From Cylindrobasidium torrendii FP15055 ss-10 (taxonomy: Eukaryota > Basidiomycota > Agaricomycetes > Agaricales > Physalacriaceae), in contig KN880466.1 of NCBI GenBank assembly GCA_000934385.1, forward strand, positions 91,715 to 155,714: a stretch of 64,000 nt of DNA. Direction: 5' to 3'. Shown here piece by piece: positions 34,614-45,500 of the stretch. Below the pieces are notes generated by a model. It searched no databases. It was given only the letters and a program-made list of their open reading frames with translations, and was not told where the DNA came from. The position numbers and the translations under genes are program-made. Position 1 is the first letter of the stretch, and the number at the start of each line of letters is the position of its first letter.

Positions 34614-35748
34614 ATGCTCGCTCGTCTCTCGTCAATTTCAGCCCGTCGCACAATGTCAACACTCCGCCAATTCGAGATTCCATGCTACAACACGGTAGCA
34701 AGCTACAGAGAATGGCGACAAAAGGCTCGAGACGAACGCAAATCTGTCGGGTTCGTGGCCACAATGGGGGCATTGCATAGTGGACATTTAAGCCTTGGTG
34801 CGTCTTCAATCTACTACAAAAGCATGGTTCTAACAAGGCCACCAAAGTTCGACAGTCACTGCGGGACAATGACCTGACTGTGCTGTCCATCTTTGTCAAC
34901 CCTGCCCAGTTTGCACCCCACGAAGATCTGGCGACATATCCCCGAACACTAGAGCGCGACTTGAACCTTGCTTCACAGGAATCATTCACGTCTGCCGATG
35001 GGACGCTCAGAAAACTCTCGGCAGCATTCGTCCCCACAGTCTCGGAGATGTACCCCACTGGTATCGTACAAGACGTAGCCTTGCAGAAGGGCACTTTCGT
35101 AGAGGTCAAAGGCTATGGCGACGAGATGGAGGGAAAGAGTCGCCCAACATTCTTCCGTGGGGTGGCCACAGTGGTCACCAAGTTGTTCAACATTATTGAG
35201 GTGCGATACCGCCTACTCCCAATGACTAAACTCATGATTTATTCTAGCCTACGCAAACATATTTCGGCCAGAAGGATATACAACAAGCCCTCCTCCTACG
35301 TCGTATGGTTCGCGACACACTTCTATCCCATCCCACCCCGGAAAATCTGCATATAGTCCCTACCGCTCGAGATGAAGTCGATGGCCTGGCATTGTCCTCT
35401 CGCAACGCGTACCTCTCCCCTGCCGGACGCCGTGTCGCGCCCACCCTCTACGCTGCACTTCAAATCGCCAAGACCGCCTGGGAGGAAGGTTGTACGAAGC
35501 AAGAATGTGTACGACGTGCAATACACCACGTCGAACAAAAGAGGGATGAAGCGGCGCCAGACGTCGTTGTGAAAGCGGACTACATTGAGCTCAATAACTC
35601 CGACACATTTGAGGTCATCCCCGACGATGCTGTGGCTGCGAAGGATGGCGTAGCCAAGCCAGTGCTTCTGAGCGGTGCGATGTGGGTGGACAAGACAAGG
35701 CTGATAGACAACATCATATTGGGGAATGAAGATGATATACTGGGATAA
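34614..35748 (+). CDS. panC: Pantoate--beta-alanine ligase (345 aa)
   Basis: Exons 34614-34797, 34848-35200 and 35248-35748. Adenylate-forming motifs: MGALHSGHLSLV with His55 and His58 of the HxGH site, SIFVNPAQFAPHEDL, then YPRTLERDL, FFRGVATVVTKLFNI, YFGQKDIQQALLLRRMV, then DGLALSSRNAYLSP. The enzyme joins pantoate and beta-alanine to pantothenate, the coenzyme A precursor. The first 17 residues (MLARLSSISARRTMSTL) are basic and Ser-rich and could be a mitochondrial presequence; a second ATG at residue 14 would give a cytosolic form. A fungal insertion follows the ERDL motif. Intron 1 uses the distal AG, which restores LSLVRQS. Confidence 0.93.
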
Positions 35749-35928
35749 AACTGATAGAAATAGATCACGAACCTTGGATGATACGAAGCCCGGATATTTG
35801 GTGAGTAGACACTGAAGATCTGTGTTGCGGCGAAGAAGGGTTGAATATTGAAAAATGAGAAAATACACACTCCGTATGGTATTACAGGGCTCTAGGATTT
35901 CATAGCTGTGGACATGGATGCGGATGAA

Positions 35929-36380
35929 TTACTTGTTGGACATGTTGTACTTGCTTGTATCCAGAATTGACTTGGCGCAGATTGAACATATACCTTTCCT
36001 GAATGCGCAACCTGGGAGCTTTATGTGAGGAATGAATACATATGACGAGGATATGGATACATACCATGACAATACTTGGCTTTGTTCTGCGTGACTGAAC
36101 TCTTGCAGTCTCGACATTTACCTTGATATGGCTGTTTTGGCATGAGGGATGGTTTCAATTTATAGCGGAACGTATTGCGCACCTGGTGTCTGTTCTTCGA
36201 TACTCCTGGACGGCCAAGCAGCTTGTTCTCGCCAATCTTTCGAGACCCGTCTCTGATGCTGGACGAACTGGACTGGAAAGGGTCTGGTGCAGCAACCTTG
36301 GAGAGTTTCTGGTAGACTATCAGCGCATGGTTCAGTTCCATTTGAAATTTGGCCACCTTTTCGCATTTCGTGCAGACCAT
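35929..36380 (-). CDS. CRIPT: Cysteine-rich PDZ-binding protein homologue (CRIPT, 116 aa)
   Basis: Exons 36380-36357, 36308-36065 and 36011-35929. The product starts MVCTKCEKKLSKVAAPDPF and continues through GENKLLG. It closes with CRDCKSSV, then AKYCHGCAFRKGICSICAKS and ILDTSKYNMSN. The CxxC pairs are conserved. CRIPT is now known mainly as a conserved minor-spliceosome and zinc protein; the PDZ-binding role belongs to vertebrates. Intron 1 is a 48-base stop-free intron, so unspliced translation would insert 16 residues. Its function in fungi is not established. Confidence 0.92.
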
Positions 36381-37001
36381 GATGGAGGTGAGTGTAAGAG
36401 TGCCGACTGGCGGGCTGACATCAGCGTGGCAGTGTCAGTTTCGCGATCACGAGGTGATCGAAAGCGTCCAACTTTTCCTTCTTGCGACCATCACAAGCGA
36501 GGGTTCGACACGCGGGCCTGGCGTCGCACTTGTCCATTTGACTGTTAACAATTGCAGCAATCATGCTGTATGGGGCTGTTCTACGCGCTATTATCACGGT
36601 ATGGGTCAACAGCGACGCTTAGGTCAGCCTCGTTTTAGGCAGGTGGTGCCCCGGCCTACGGTATTTATTGTAAATTATGCCTGTAGCGAGTTCTTGGACT
36701 CATTCCCGAGCTACACTGGCTGGTTGACATGACACTCGAACCTGTGTTACATGCTACACGGAGGTGCACACACAAAAGACGTTCCTTGGGCACAATGAGA
36801 GCGCATGCCGACCAACACATCTCGGGATGTACAGCGTACGTCTTAGCGTGCGTCTCACGGCGCAAACAATCAGGTCTGCCTGGAGCTATGGCGGTCCAAG
36901 TAGCAACTTTTGTTTCCTTTCCTTGAGCTTTTATGTGTCTTAAATGGTTTGCGACGGTATAAAATCATTACGATGCCCCAGTCAATTCTCGACACTGAAC
37001 A
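36381..37001. other. Divergent promoter region, CRIPT and F-box-like gene
   Basis: 621 bases between divergent start codons. A TATA box serves the plus-strand gene. Nothing else coding was recognised. Confidence 0.45.
36958..36965 (+). promoter_or_regulatory. TATA box of the F-box-like gene
   Basis: TATAAAAT lies 37 bases before the ATG at 37002, which implies a very short 5' UTR. Confidence 0.5.
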
Positions 37002-38722
37002 ATGCCCTACCACCTCTCTCATACCATTCGCTCTCGCATCCATCCCCTCGCCTACAAGGTTTCCGACGACGCCCTCATAGGCATCCTGGAGTACCTCGAC
37101 CCCGCTTCTTTGTGGAATGCTTGCAAGGTCCGTTGGCGCCGGCGTCAAGCCCGAAATCATACCAATGATGATTCTACAAGGCCCTCACCCGCATCCGCCG
37201 AGTCTCCCGCGAATCCCCGTCGTTGCGCTACAAGCTCAAGCTTTGCCTGGCCTGTATGAAGGACGGGCCAGTCTCCGTCCGCCATGTGCCTATGTACAAG
37301 CGCGCCGAATTCTTGACCTCCTTTATGCAGCAATGGACTCTGTCACACCCTGGCAAGGAAGTCTCCATGTCGTATCACTTCCCCTCCGTCGTCGGTATTT
37401 CCGGCCGCTTCGTTTACCAGATCCAGAATCACGGAATGTTCAGCCAGCTAAGGCTTTCTGAGCTCCCTTCCTCGACGCGGAACCAGCCAGCGACAGAGCA
37501 CATGCCCCTCCAATGCCCACCCATCGAGCATGTTGCGATAGATCACGCTCAAAACCTCGTCGTATGCGGTCATGCGTATGAGTGAGTCGCCCATATGTAT
37601 ATCCGCTCCCAAGAGTCCCGCTCACTCGTCTATTCCCGCAGATTGAACGGCCAGATCTCTCTGCAAGTGCACTTTCGCAATATGTACACCCAGGAGCCGC
37701 ATCGCGATGCCTTCGAGCCCATGTACGACGTCGCTACAAATGTCGGTGGTCAAATCGCTCGCTTGGATATGAACATTTGCGGGCGCAGGATGGTCATCAA
37801 GTTCGAGTTCGTTGGTGGCAGGACCCAACACCTTCTCATGGACTGGCGTGACCACTTCGAATCCCGGGTTCGTTACACCAGCAGTTCCTTTGTGGCGCGT
37901 ATTCACACACACTGTTCTTTTCCCAGTGGCTAAGAGACACCGACCTCTACTTCATTGACGAATGCACCCTCCTCGGCATTACGCGTGGCTCGGACAGCGT
38001 CCCAATGCTCGTCCTCTATGATGTCCCGAACGTCCCCCAACTTACCATTAGAGCACGATACCTGCTCCCCGCAGACTGGGTCCGTCATTTGGTGGAATTC
38101 GCCAAATCTGCCTCGCCCAAATGGAACAGCCGGGTTTCCTCCAACACACTCATCCTCCCGTCCGCCGAATGGAACATGCTTGTTCTCACCGCCAAGTTTA
38201 GGTTCGGCCCTGGTCACGACCAAATGTGGACCTGCGTCCCCGAGTCTCTCTTCAAGGCTTCGCCTTTCAGGAAAGGACAAACAGTCGCCTGGCGCGACTG
38301 GGGCGCCCTTTGCACGCCCATCAGCAATGTCAGCCCTCACACCTATGTCCTCGCCGGGCCGTACGTTGTCGGCTCGCAGATGGCCTATTTGGAATACGTC
38401 GGGAAGACCAAGAAATTATGTGTGGTGGACATTTCTCCATTCTACCCTCTGGAGGCGTCGATCGACTCGAGCAAAGGACAGAGTGCTAACCGAGAGAGGG
38501 AGCGGTCACGTCGTGCTGGTCAGTTCCCCCAGAGTGAGCGAGAAGTGTCTTCCAGAACGGAGGACATCAGGATCACCGAGGATAATATTATCCTGATTCT
38601 GGTCAGTTCCATTTTGTCTCCTTAAATTTATGCTGACGCTCTGCTGACAGAATGACTCAAACTCCCACCCAACCAAGAGGATTGTACAAATCATGCAGAT
38701 GGGGACGTCTCTGAAGGTCTAG
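37002..38722 (+). CDS. F-box-like protein, beta-propeller-type tail (499 aa)
   Basis: Exons 37002-37127, 37181-37581, 37642-37867, 37927-38601 and 38651-38722. The F-box region is at about 18-60 (VSDDALIGILEYLDPASLWNACK, then RVSRESPSLRYKL). The rest is beta-rich, without clear repeats, in the style of many agaricomycete F-box proteins whose C-termini match no named domain (IEHVAIDHAQNLVVCGHAYE, YVLAGPYVVGSQMAYLEYVG). A last intron (GTCAGT...TGACAG) adds a basic 23-residue tail; without it the protein ends ILVSSILSP at 38625. Likely a Skp1-binding adaptor; substrate unknown. Confidence 0.75.
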
Positions 38723-39359
38723 TGAATATCCTACAAAAGCTGCCTGCACAATTATACACGCTGTGTGCACTACTTCTCTCGATTTTTCTTCAGCTCCAAT
38801 TACGGTACTAGCAGTTTCCATTAGTAAAAAGGTGGCTCTAGGGTAGTTCACATTGCTCTACTACAAACACTCCCCGTACATACCAGAACTTGTTACTTAA
38901 GTGGAACTTTGCTACACACTTATCCCATCCAATAATCCACGATGAATGGCTACCAGAAGGGTCGATTTCAAAATATCTCTTCGTCCCAATGGAATTTTAA
39001 TCGCTAAGTAAAATGCATTGAGCTTTAATGGATAAATACAGTAACTGGCAAAGTTGCATTGTGCGGTCCGATCAACCGGTCAGAGAACAATAAGCATTGG
39101 AATTCGGAGTATCAGATTCATCATGCTTGGACGCAGAGTCAATGTAAAGGCGAGTGAACACAACTAACGGGTGATGCGTACTCGGGAACATTACGACAAA
39201 AAGTACTGGTCCCCTTCAATCGAATCATTGGCATTTAAGGCTGGGTGGCACTTGAACTCAATCTACACCTCTTTTGAAATGTGCCACTAACAATAGTAGC
39301 TAAGATTTCTATGCAATGATACATCTAAGTATTTTCAGTCCTTTGACCATGTGAATCTA
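38723..39359. other. Convergent intergenic region, AT-rich
   Basis: 637 bases between two convergent genes. The stretch is clearly AT-richer than its neighbours, with no supported exon, no hairpin gene and no repeat that I can see. Confidence 0.45.
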
Positions 39360-40145
39360 CTATGGAAGTATACTCGAACGCTTGAGGACAACCCAAACCA
39401 CCCACCTCCGACGTTCCCTATCATCGTCCGCCCCGGGTCTTGTTGCATCCCACTTTCTTGTCTCGCCTCCATCCACGCGCATCTCATCCGCCGATTCAAC
39501 TGCAAATCCAGCCTTCGTAACCGCTTTGAAGAATGCATCCAAAGTATACCTCCCCGTATGCAGTCCAGCAACGAGGTACACTTTCCCCGCATCTTCCAAG
39601 ACCATATCAAGCGTACGCACAAGCAATGCGTGGAATTCCGAATTCCACAGGGTATCTGCCGCGACGACCACATCAAACTTGCGTTGTCCCAACGCTACCT
39701 TCGTGTCTGTTCCCCACCCATACGCCGCGGCGCGCGCATTTCCCTGTGGGACATTCCGTTCCACGTTCTCCGTCAGAGTTTGGATGAGCTTCGCGTCAGG
39801 ATAGTCGCTCACAACAACCTCTGCGTCTGGGCGGCGTAGCGCCAAAGTGATCCCAGGAAGGCCCGCCCCGGCTCCTAGCTCCAATATACGGGCATGTTCA
39901 TGGGGTATCGGGATGGAATCAATATGGTCCGCAATAAATCGGGATGAGTTCCAGATGGACGAAGCATGCAGCGCCCAATTGCTTGCTTCGGTATCGGGCG
40001 TCTGCAAGTAGATCGTCGGCCCAAATGATGTCTTATAGACAAAGGCCGCGCCTGCAGAGGTGAGGGTTATTGGCTCATAGTTGTACAGGGATTGCAGCGA
40101 TCCACAGAGAATGTCCTCTGGGTCCTCGATGGGAGTCGAAGCCAT
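39360..40145 (-). CDS. Nnt1/Efm7-type methyltransferase (261 aa)
   Basis: Single exon. Class I SAM-dependent methyltransferase of the METTL21-like group (methyltransferase 16). An N-terminal ED..CGSLQSLYNYEPITL segment precedes the SAM-binding motif ILELGAGAGLPG (about 87-98), the acidic loop VVVSDYPD and motif IV FDVVVAADTLWNSEF. These match fungal Nnt1, now known as Efm7, which modifies the N-terminal Gly and Lys2 of elongation factor 1A; the older name is nicotinamide N-methyltransferase. Substrate assignment is by family similarity only. The C-terminus is basic and ends WVVWVVLKRSSILP. Confidence 0.85.
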   Translation of the reverse strand: MASTPIEDPEDILCGSLQSLYNYEPITLTSAGAAFVYKTSFGPTIYLQTPDTEASNWALHASSIWNSSRFIADHIDSIPIPHEHARILELGAGAGLPGITLALRRPDAEVVVSDYPDAKLIQTLTENVERNVPQGNARAAAYGWGTDTKVALGQRKFDVVVAADTLWNSEFHALLVRTLDMVLEDAGKVYLVAGLHTGRYTLDAFFKAVTKAGFAVESADEMRVDGGETRKWDATRPGADDDRERRRWVVWVVLKRSSILP

Positions 40146-40493
40146 GTATCAAGGTGATCGCATTTTTAATTTGCGATTGTGATCGGCCGTCCCCGGTTTT
40201 TGGATTCATCGTGGGACAATAACACGCCTCTCGCACCATGTACTGCCACAATAATATGTAATAAGCTCACAGTCAGGAAGCAACCAAAAATGTGCAATGG
40301 ACCCCGTTGGTATATTGCCCGCAAACTCGAGGGATAGATTTGTAAAGATAGATTTTAGATAAACTGAGGTACAATTGTGGCCATATTACAAGAAAGCGGG
40401 CGCAAGGGGAACAGTTACACGAGTACAGGGTCACCATAAAGACCATTCACTGTGCTGGGGGTGGCGGCGTTTCTGGAGGGTCGACAAATCGCG
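40146..40493. other. Intergenic region
   Basis: 348 bases upstream of the methyltransferase gene and downstream of the membrane-protein gene. No gene or element recognised. Confidence 0.4.
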
Positions 40494-41947
40494 TTATTCG
40501 CTGTCGAGGTTCCTTGTAGCTTTCATCATCGCGACCTTCTCCCAACTCAATGTCCTCTGCATGGACTTTTGAGGTCTGCTATCCTTGTCAGCGAAGGAAC
40601 GTCTAGGTAGTATGGAAGAGACACACATGGTGTGTTTCGTCAAGAACATTATATGCCGACCCGGATCTGGCAGTGTCTGACGTTCCTTGACTTCGACTAG
40701 CTCCGCTGAATCGATGGATGGGTATTGTGCCAGTGGTAACGTTGAACGAGGTGCTGGTAACGGACAGAGAAAAGTCGTCGGATACATCTCCAAGGTGTCT
40801 CCCATTCACGAAGCGTACACGGGCATTGAGAACCTAGATGTCATCGGTCAAGAAGAGGCGGAGTAACAAGCGCATATCACATACCACAAGCAAACTGTTA
40901 GAGTATATTTTAGATAGCGCAATAGAGGGTGCCAGATGATAGTTGTTGTGTTTGTAGACCACGAAGAATACGAGGTCGAGGATGGCCATGGTAGCACATG
41001 CAGCGCCTGTCTCCAGTGTGAGGCGGACAAATTTCGCGACAACAAGATTTGTAGACCGGAACCCTGTTCGTGACCGGTTGAGATAGTAGAGCATACATAT
41101 AGCGATGAGGATGTCGCAGAGTGCGGTGCCACCAAGCCATATCTACCGAGCACATTCAGTTTGGGAGGAACAAAGTGGCCAGGGCCAACTCACACTGGTG
41201 ATGACCTGGTTGTGGATTTGTACTTTGGAGAATATGCCAACGTAGTGGGCCGTGACGCCGCCGATGATCCCACAGACCCCTTGGGCAATAGAAATCTAAC
41301 ACGAATGGGCGGTGGGACAGACATAACGAGGGCGAACGGACCACGATAATGAGCAGGGGCATAAACCAATGTGCGCTCCCACTGAGAACCCATATGCGCC
41401 AGGCAAAGAACATTTGTGCAGCCATAGATACTGTGGGAATGAGCATGAAATCAAAGTCATTGTACGGGGACGCACTGAGGGCACTCATAACGGGGACGCT
41501 GAACCAGAGCCAGCCAACTTCATCCAGCTCTCGCATGTCGCCCCATCCTGTTCCAAAATCGCGGAATGCATCTCGCGTCGAAAGGACGACCTGAAGGAGC
41601 TCAAACACATAGCAGCTCCATACAATGGTTTTCGAAAATCGGCGGTCGTTCGGAAAGGCGAGGTAATAGATATCTAAGGAGACGGTCAGCTGCGAGCAAG
41701 ACGATCGCGTCCAGGGCAATACATACACGACTGCACCGTGAGCGCGCCAAAGAGTCCCCAGTTAAAGAGATGGCCCAGAAACTAGATTGGGGTAAGTATT
41801 TCCCAGGAATTTGTAGCGATATGCGTACCAATGGGCCAGTCCTAGCGGCGGCGGATCAGCGCCAGCCCCGCCTTCTCCCTACACTACTCACAATTCTGCT
41901 ATCGTCGGAGGAATTGCCGGCAACGTTGCATCTCCAGGTGTTGACAT
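40494..41947 (-). CDS. Seven-helix membrane protein of the DUF6534 type (355 aa)
   Basis: Nine exons: 41947-41892, 41841-41829, 41781-41727, 41673-41476, 41430-41342, 41295-41194, 41142-40885, 40833-40627 and 40583-40494. Exon 2 is a 13-base microexon. The spliced start reads MSTPGDATLPAIPPTIAELT, then GPLFLGHLFNWGLFGALTVQ, then YIYYLAFPNDRRFSK. About seven hydrophobic helices follow, the last two around AACATMAILDLVFFVVY and HLAPSIALSKIYSNSLLV, then a Ser/Thr-rich cytosolic tail. This layout is that of the very numerous DUF6534 proteins of mushrooms, whose function is unknown. All intron phases agree. Confidence 0.87.
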
Positions 41948-42509
41948 TGACAAGCTAGATGGCCGTTCTGTTCAAGTTGCATCGGCGGAGCAGAAATTGG
42001 ACAGCCATGATGTCTCCATCCGCCTTGGCCTGGTCCGATCACATGTGCTGTTTGATATCCCCATCCTCTTGTGCAGCCGTACCATACAACCTTGCAAAAC
42101 CAGCTTGAGAAGCAGTGAACGTGCTTCAATTTACCTGTTTACGAACATGAGGACTGGTGACAATTTGTATAATTTCGGTCCAAAGGGATTGTAACTTTAA
42201 GCTGAGGCACTGAGGGACTCGGACTGGCGTTTTGAACTTGTCTTGAACAGGGACACATCCGCCAATTCTTTCGCTCTCTGGAGCGACATAGCAGATCAAA
42301 ATAGCAAAGCCCTGGTACAACGCTAATAGCAACTGACAAATGCCGTGCCATTGGCTAGTTGTTGCGGCCCTTTATGTGGCTTCACTGAGTTAAACATAGC
42401 ATAAACCCAAGCACATCCCCTAGAACAATGCAATTACACAAACAGTAGACAAGATACAATTACTCTAGATAAACGCGAAATATACTAGCGACAAAATAAA
42501 TGGTAACAT
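41948..42509. other. Intergenic region between the DUF6534 gene and the 3' end of DNMT5
   Basis: 562 bases, holding the promoter of the membrane-protein gene and the 3' UTR of DNMT5. Open frames on the minus strand here did not join to either gene. Confidence 0.4.
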
Positions 42510-45500
42510 TTAATGGTCCTTCAACTGTAGAACATGCTTGTTATAGATATCCTCGTCAATCGTATTCTTCGTGATGAACCGCCAGATGGAGACATGCTTG
42601 CTTTGGCCGTACCGCTTGACGCGTCCAATCGCCTGCGTCTCGTTCTGCACGTAGATCTCCGTCGAGGGTGTGAGGAGTGGCGACAAGAAGATGGCATGGT
42701 TTGCATTCGTCAGATTGGCACCGCTCGCACTCTCGTCCATGACACTGAGCAACAGTACGCGTTCCTTGCTGTTCTTCTGGAAGTTATCCAATGCTTTACT
42801 TCGCTGTGTCGCTGTGCCAGTGATGGTGATAAAGCCAATATCATGGAAGACAAAGGCCTCCTCGACCTTGGCCATAAGATCAGGGAATTGGACAAACACT
42901 AGCACTCGGTCATCACTAGGAATATCATCCCTAGCACAAAGATCAGCCTGGAAGCCACAGAATGAGATTAAAGACATACTTGATGAGCTGTACCAGCCGT
43001 TGAAGCTTCATTCCAAAGTACCGACCCTTGTCACGAGACAGCTCGTCAACACCCAGAGTCTCCGCGGGAACAATGCTGGCCTGGCGCGCCTGACTGCGAC
43101 ACGAACCGTCGGCACGGTTCACACACTCGTCCTTCTTCGCGCATTCCACCACACAGGCTGTGCAGCCAGTGTGTCCACAAGACGACAGTACAGAGATGTC
43201 CTCAATGGGGAGGTTCTTGCGCTTGCACCTAGGGCAGTCGACCTTGGGCGGTGTTGTCCGTTGCTTCTGCAAGTCACGTACAACCTGGAAGTACCGAAGC
43301 GACCGGCAGCGTCCAACAAGCTCGCGAGTAATCCGTCGGATTTCGTGAGCGGTCTCATTGTGATCGAGGAGCTTCTCCGTCACGTCCTTGCTTAACTTTT
43401 CGTCTTTCCGTGTCGCATCCTTCCTTTTCTTGACAGGTTCAACATCCGCATCGTCAAGGAATTGTCGTACGAATTCGGTGGCCTGCATGTCCTCCACGCC
43501 GTCCCCACTGCGCGCAAGGCGTACATACTCTTGGAAGATGGTTTCCTTCCCAACAAGTTGGCGCAGTTTTCTATCCTCCTTTGCAGCGGTTTTGAGCATC
43601 TTCAGCAATGATTTCTTGCAATCTTCTAACTGCCGCTCGCGCTCCCGTACAATGATGTCGCAGGCAGTAAGGGCGTCCTTACCCTGCTGTTGGATATCCT
43701 TCTTTGTTTTGACCTTCTTGCTCTTGTCATCTCCTTTGCCCTTGCCCTTGCCCTTCTTCGACTTTGACTTGGAATCCTCATCGTCGTCGTCGTCGTCTTC
43801 ATCTTCCTCATCATCTTCAGGCTCGTCCTCATCCCGGTCATTGGATTCCTCGAGTTCGAAGTGTGAGCATCGCTTCAAGAGAGCCTCCTCGGCCGACCTG
43901 CACCAAACGGATAAGCATTATGGAAAGGAACGGATCACAACCACTGACTTGCTGTCTCCAATGACCTTCGCCATACGCCTCTCACGATCGTTCTTTGCCT
44001 TCTTGTTCTTCTTCATAGTCATCTCGAGACTTTGGAGATGGTGAAGGAGCTCGAGATAGATAGCACGCTCAGCAGCAGGAAGGTCAACCTCAATCTTGTT
44101 GTCCGTCCATGGTATTTCGTCGATTTCCGCGATATTCTATTCACCTGGTCTGAATACGATAGCAAACAAAGCAAATCACACGCACCTGTCGCACGAACTG
44201 GTCCAAGAACGTTTGGCCGAGGCTGTGACGATGGGCATGCCATTCAAGAGTATGGGTCTCACGGAAAGAGTGGAAATTCTCCGCATCTGAAAATGTGTTA
44301 GCATTGGAAATAAGCAGAGACAGATTTTCGTACTGGAACGAACGGTCTCGAGTTTCTTGAGAGCCCTAGGGTCCGCCTCCTCGCCATCGTCATCAACGCC
44401 AAGATGGATACCCAAGAAGTCGGCGATAGTCTTCAAAGCACGGAAATTGTGCACTGGCGGAGTCCCGGACAGCACCCAACGTCGCAAGGACTTATACCGG
44501 ATGATGTGAGAGCGAGGCTTGCCAATCAGGTAAGTGTACTCGTCCACTACAACACGAGCAAAGAGGAACATCTCCAGCGGCGGAGCCTTCATTTCCTTCC
44601 AGTCTTTCTGCACAGGCTTACTCTCCAGATTCCACGGATCCGTGTCAGCCTTTTGTTTCTTGGCTGGTTTCGCTGGACCACTCTTGCGCTTCTTTGAGTT
44701 TGTGCTGCTGCTACTGGTAGCATCAGAGTCCACCTCCATCCCATCAGAGTCGCTTCCAGCAGAACGCTTCTTCGACTTCGCAGCGGCTTTCTTTGACTTC
44801 GGAGGAGGGGCCTTGGCTTTGGCCTTCGCCTTGGATGATTTCGCAGTGGACTCGTCACTGTCATCGTCCATCTCGACATCGGAAGTCGGAGGTGATGTGC
44901 CCGCCGTTTCCTCGTCCACGTACTCCTCCTCGTCTTCGTCCTCCTCGTCTGGTTCGGAAAAGTCGTCGTCGTCATCATCGGAGGTGGGCCGTTTACGCTT
45001 CTTCGATGCCACACTGCCTTTCTTTTTCGGCGTCTTCTCCATATCCTCATCGTCTGAATCGATGATGATGACCTTCTTTGCCGACTTGCGCTTGGGGCGA
45101 ATGTCAGAAGCGGGTGACTCCGGCGAACTGCTGCCTCTACGAGGGAGGGCCACCTCGACCTTCAAGCCTTTGGGACCGCGCATGGGGGGCTCCTTTTTTG
45201 CAGGCGCCTTCTTCGGGTCCGCCTTCTTAGCAGGCTTTTTCTTCGTCTCGACTTCGGATTCTTCGTCGTCGTCGTCAGACTGAGCTCGAGATTGCTCCTC
45301 CTCAGCCTCAGCAAGTCGCTTAGCTTCGGCTGCGGCCTCCTTGGCCGCGTGCTGCTTCTTCTCGTCTGCCTCGTCTTCAACTACCACGTCATAAGTGAAT
45401 GGTCTGTTCAGAGAAACTGAACACGGCTTACTTCGTTGCTCTGCCTCCCGAAGTGCTTGCCAGACTTTCCGCGCGCCTTTCTCCTCCTGCAGCCGGTCCA

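Noticed and set aside
43388..44044. 218-codon Ser-rich open frame on the plus strand
   Set aside because: It is the mirror of the Asp/Glu/Lys-rich coding sequence of DNMT5 on the minus strand; Ser runs arise from acidic codons read backwards. No ATG context, introns or family features.
44534..45283. 249-codon Ser/Phe-rich open frame on the plus strand
   Set aside because: Also antisense to the charged insert of DNMT5 and low in complexity.
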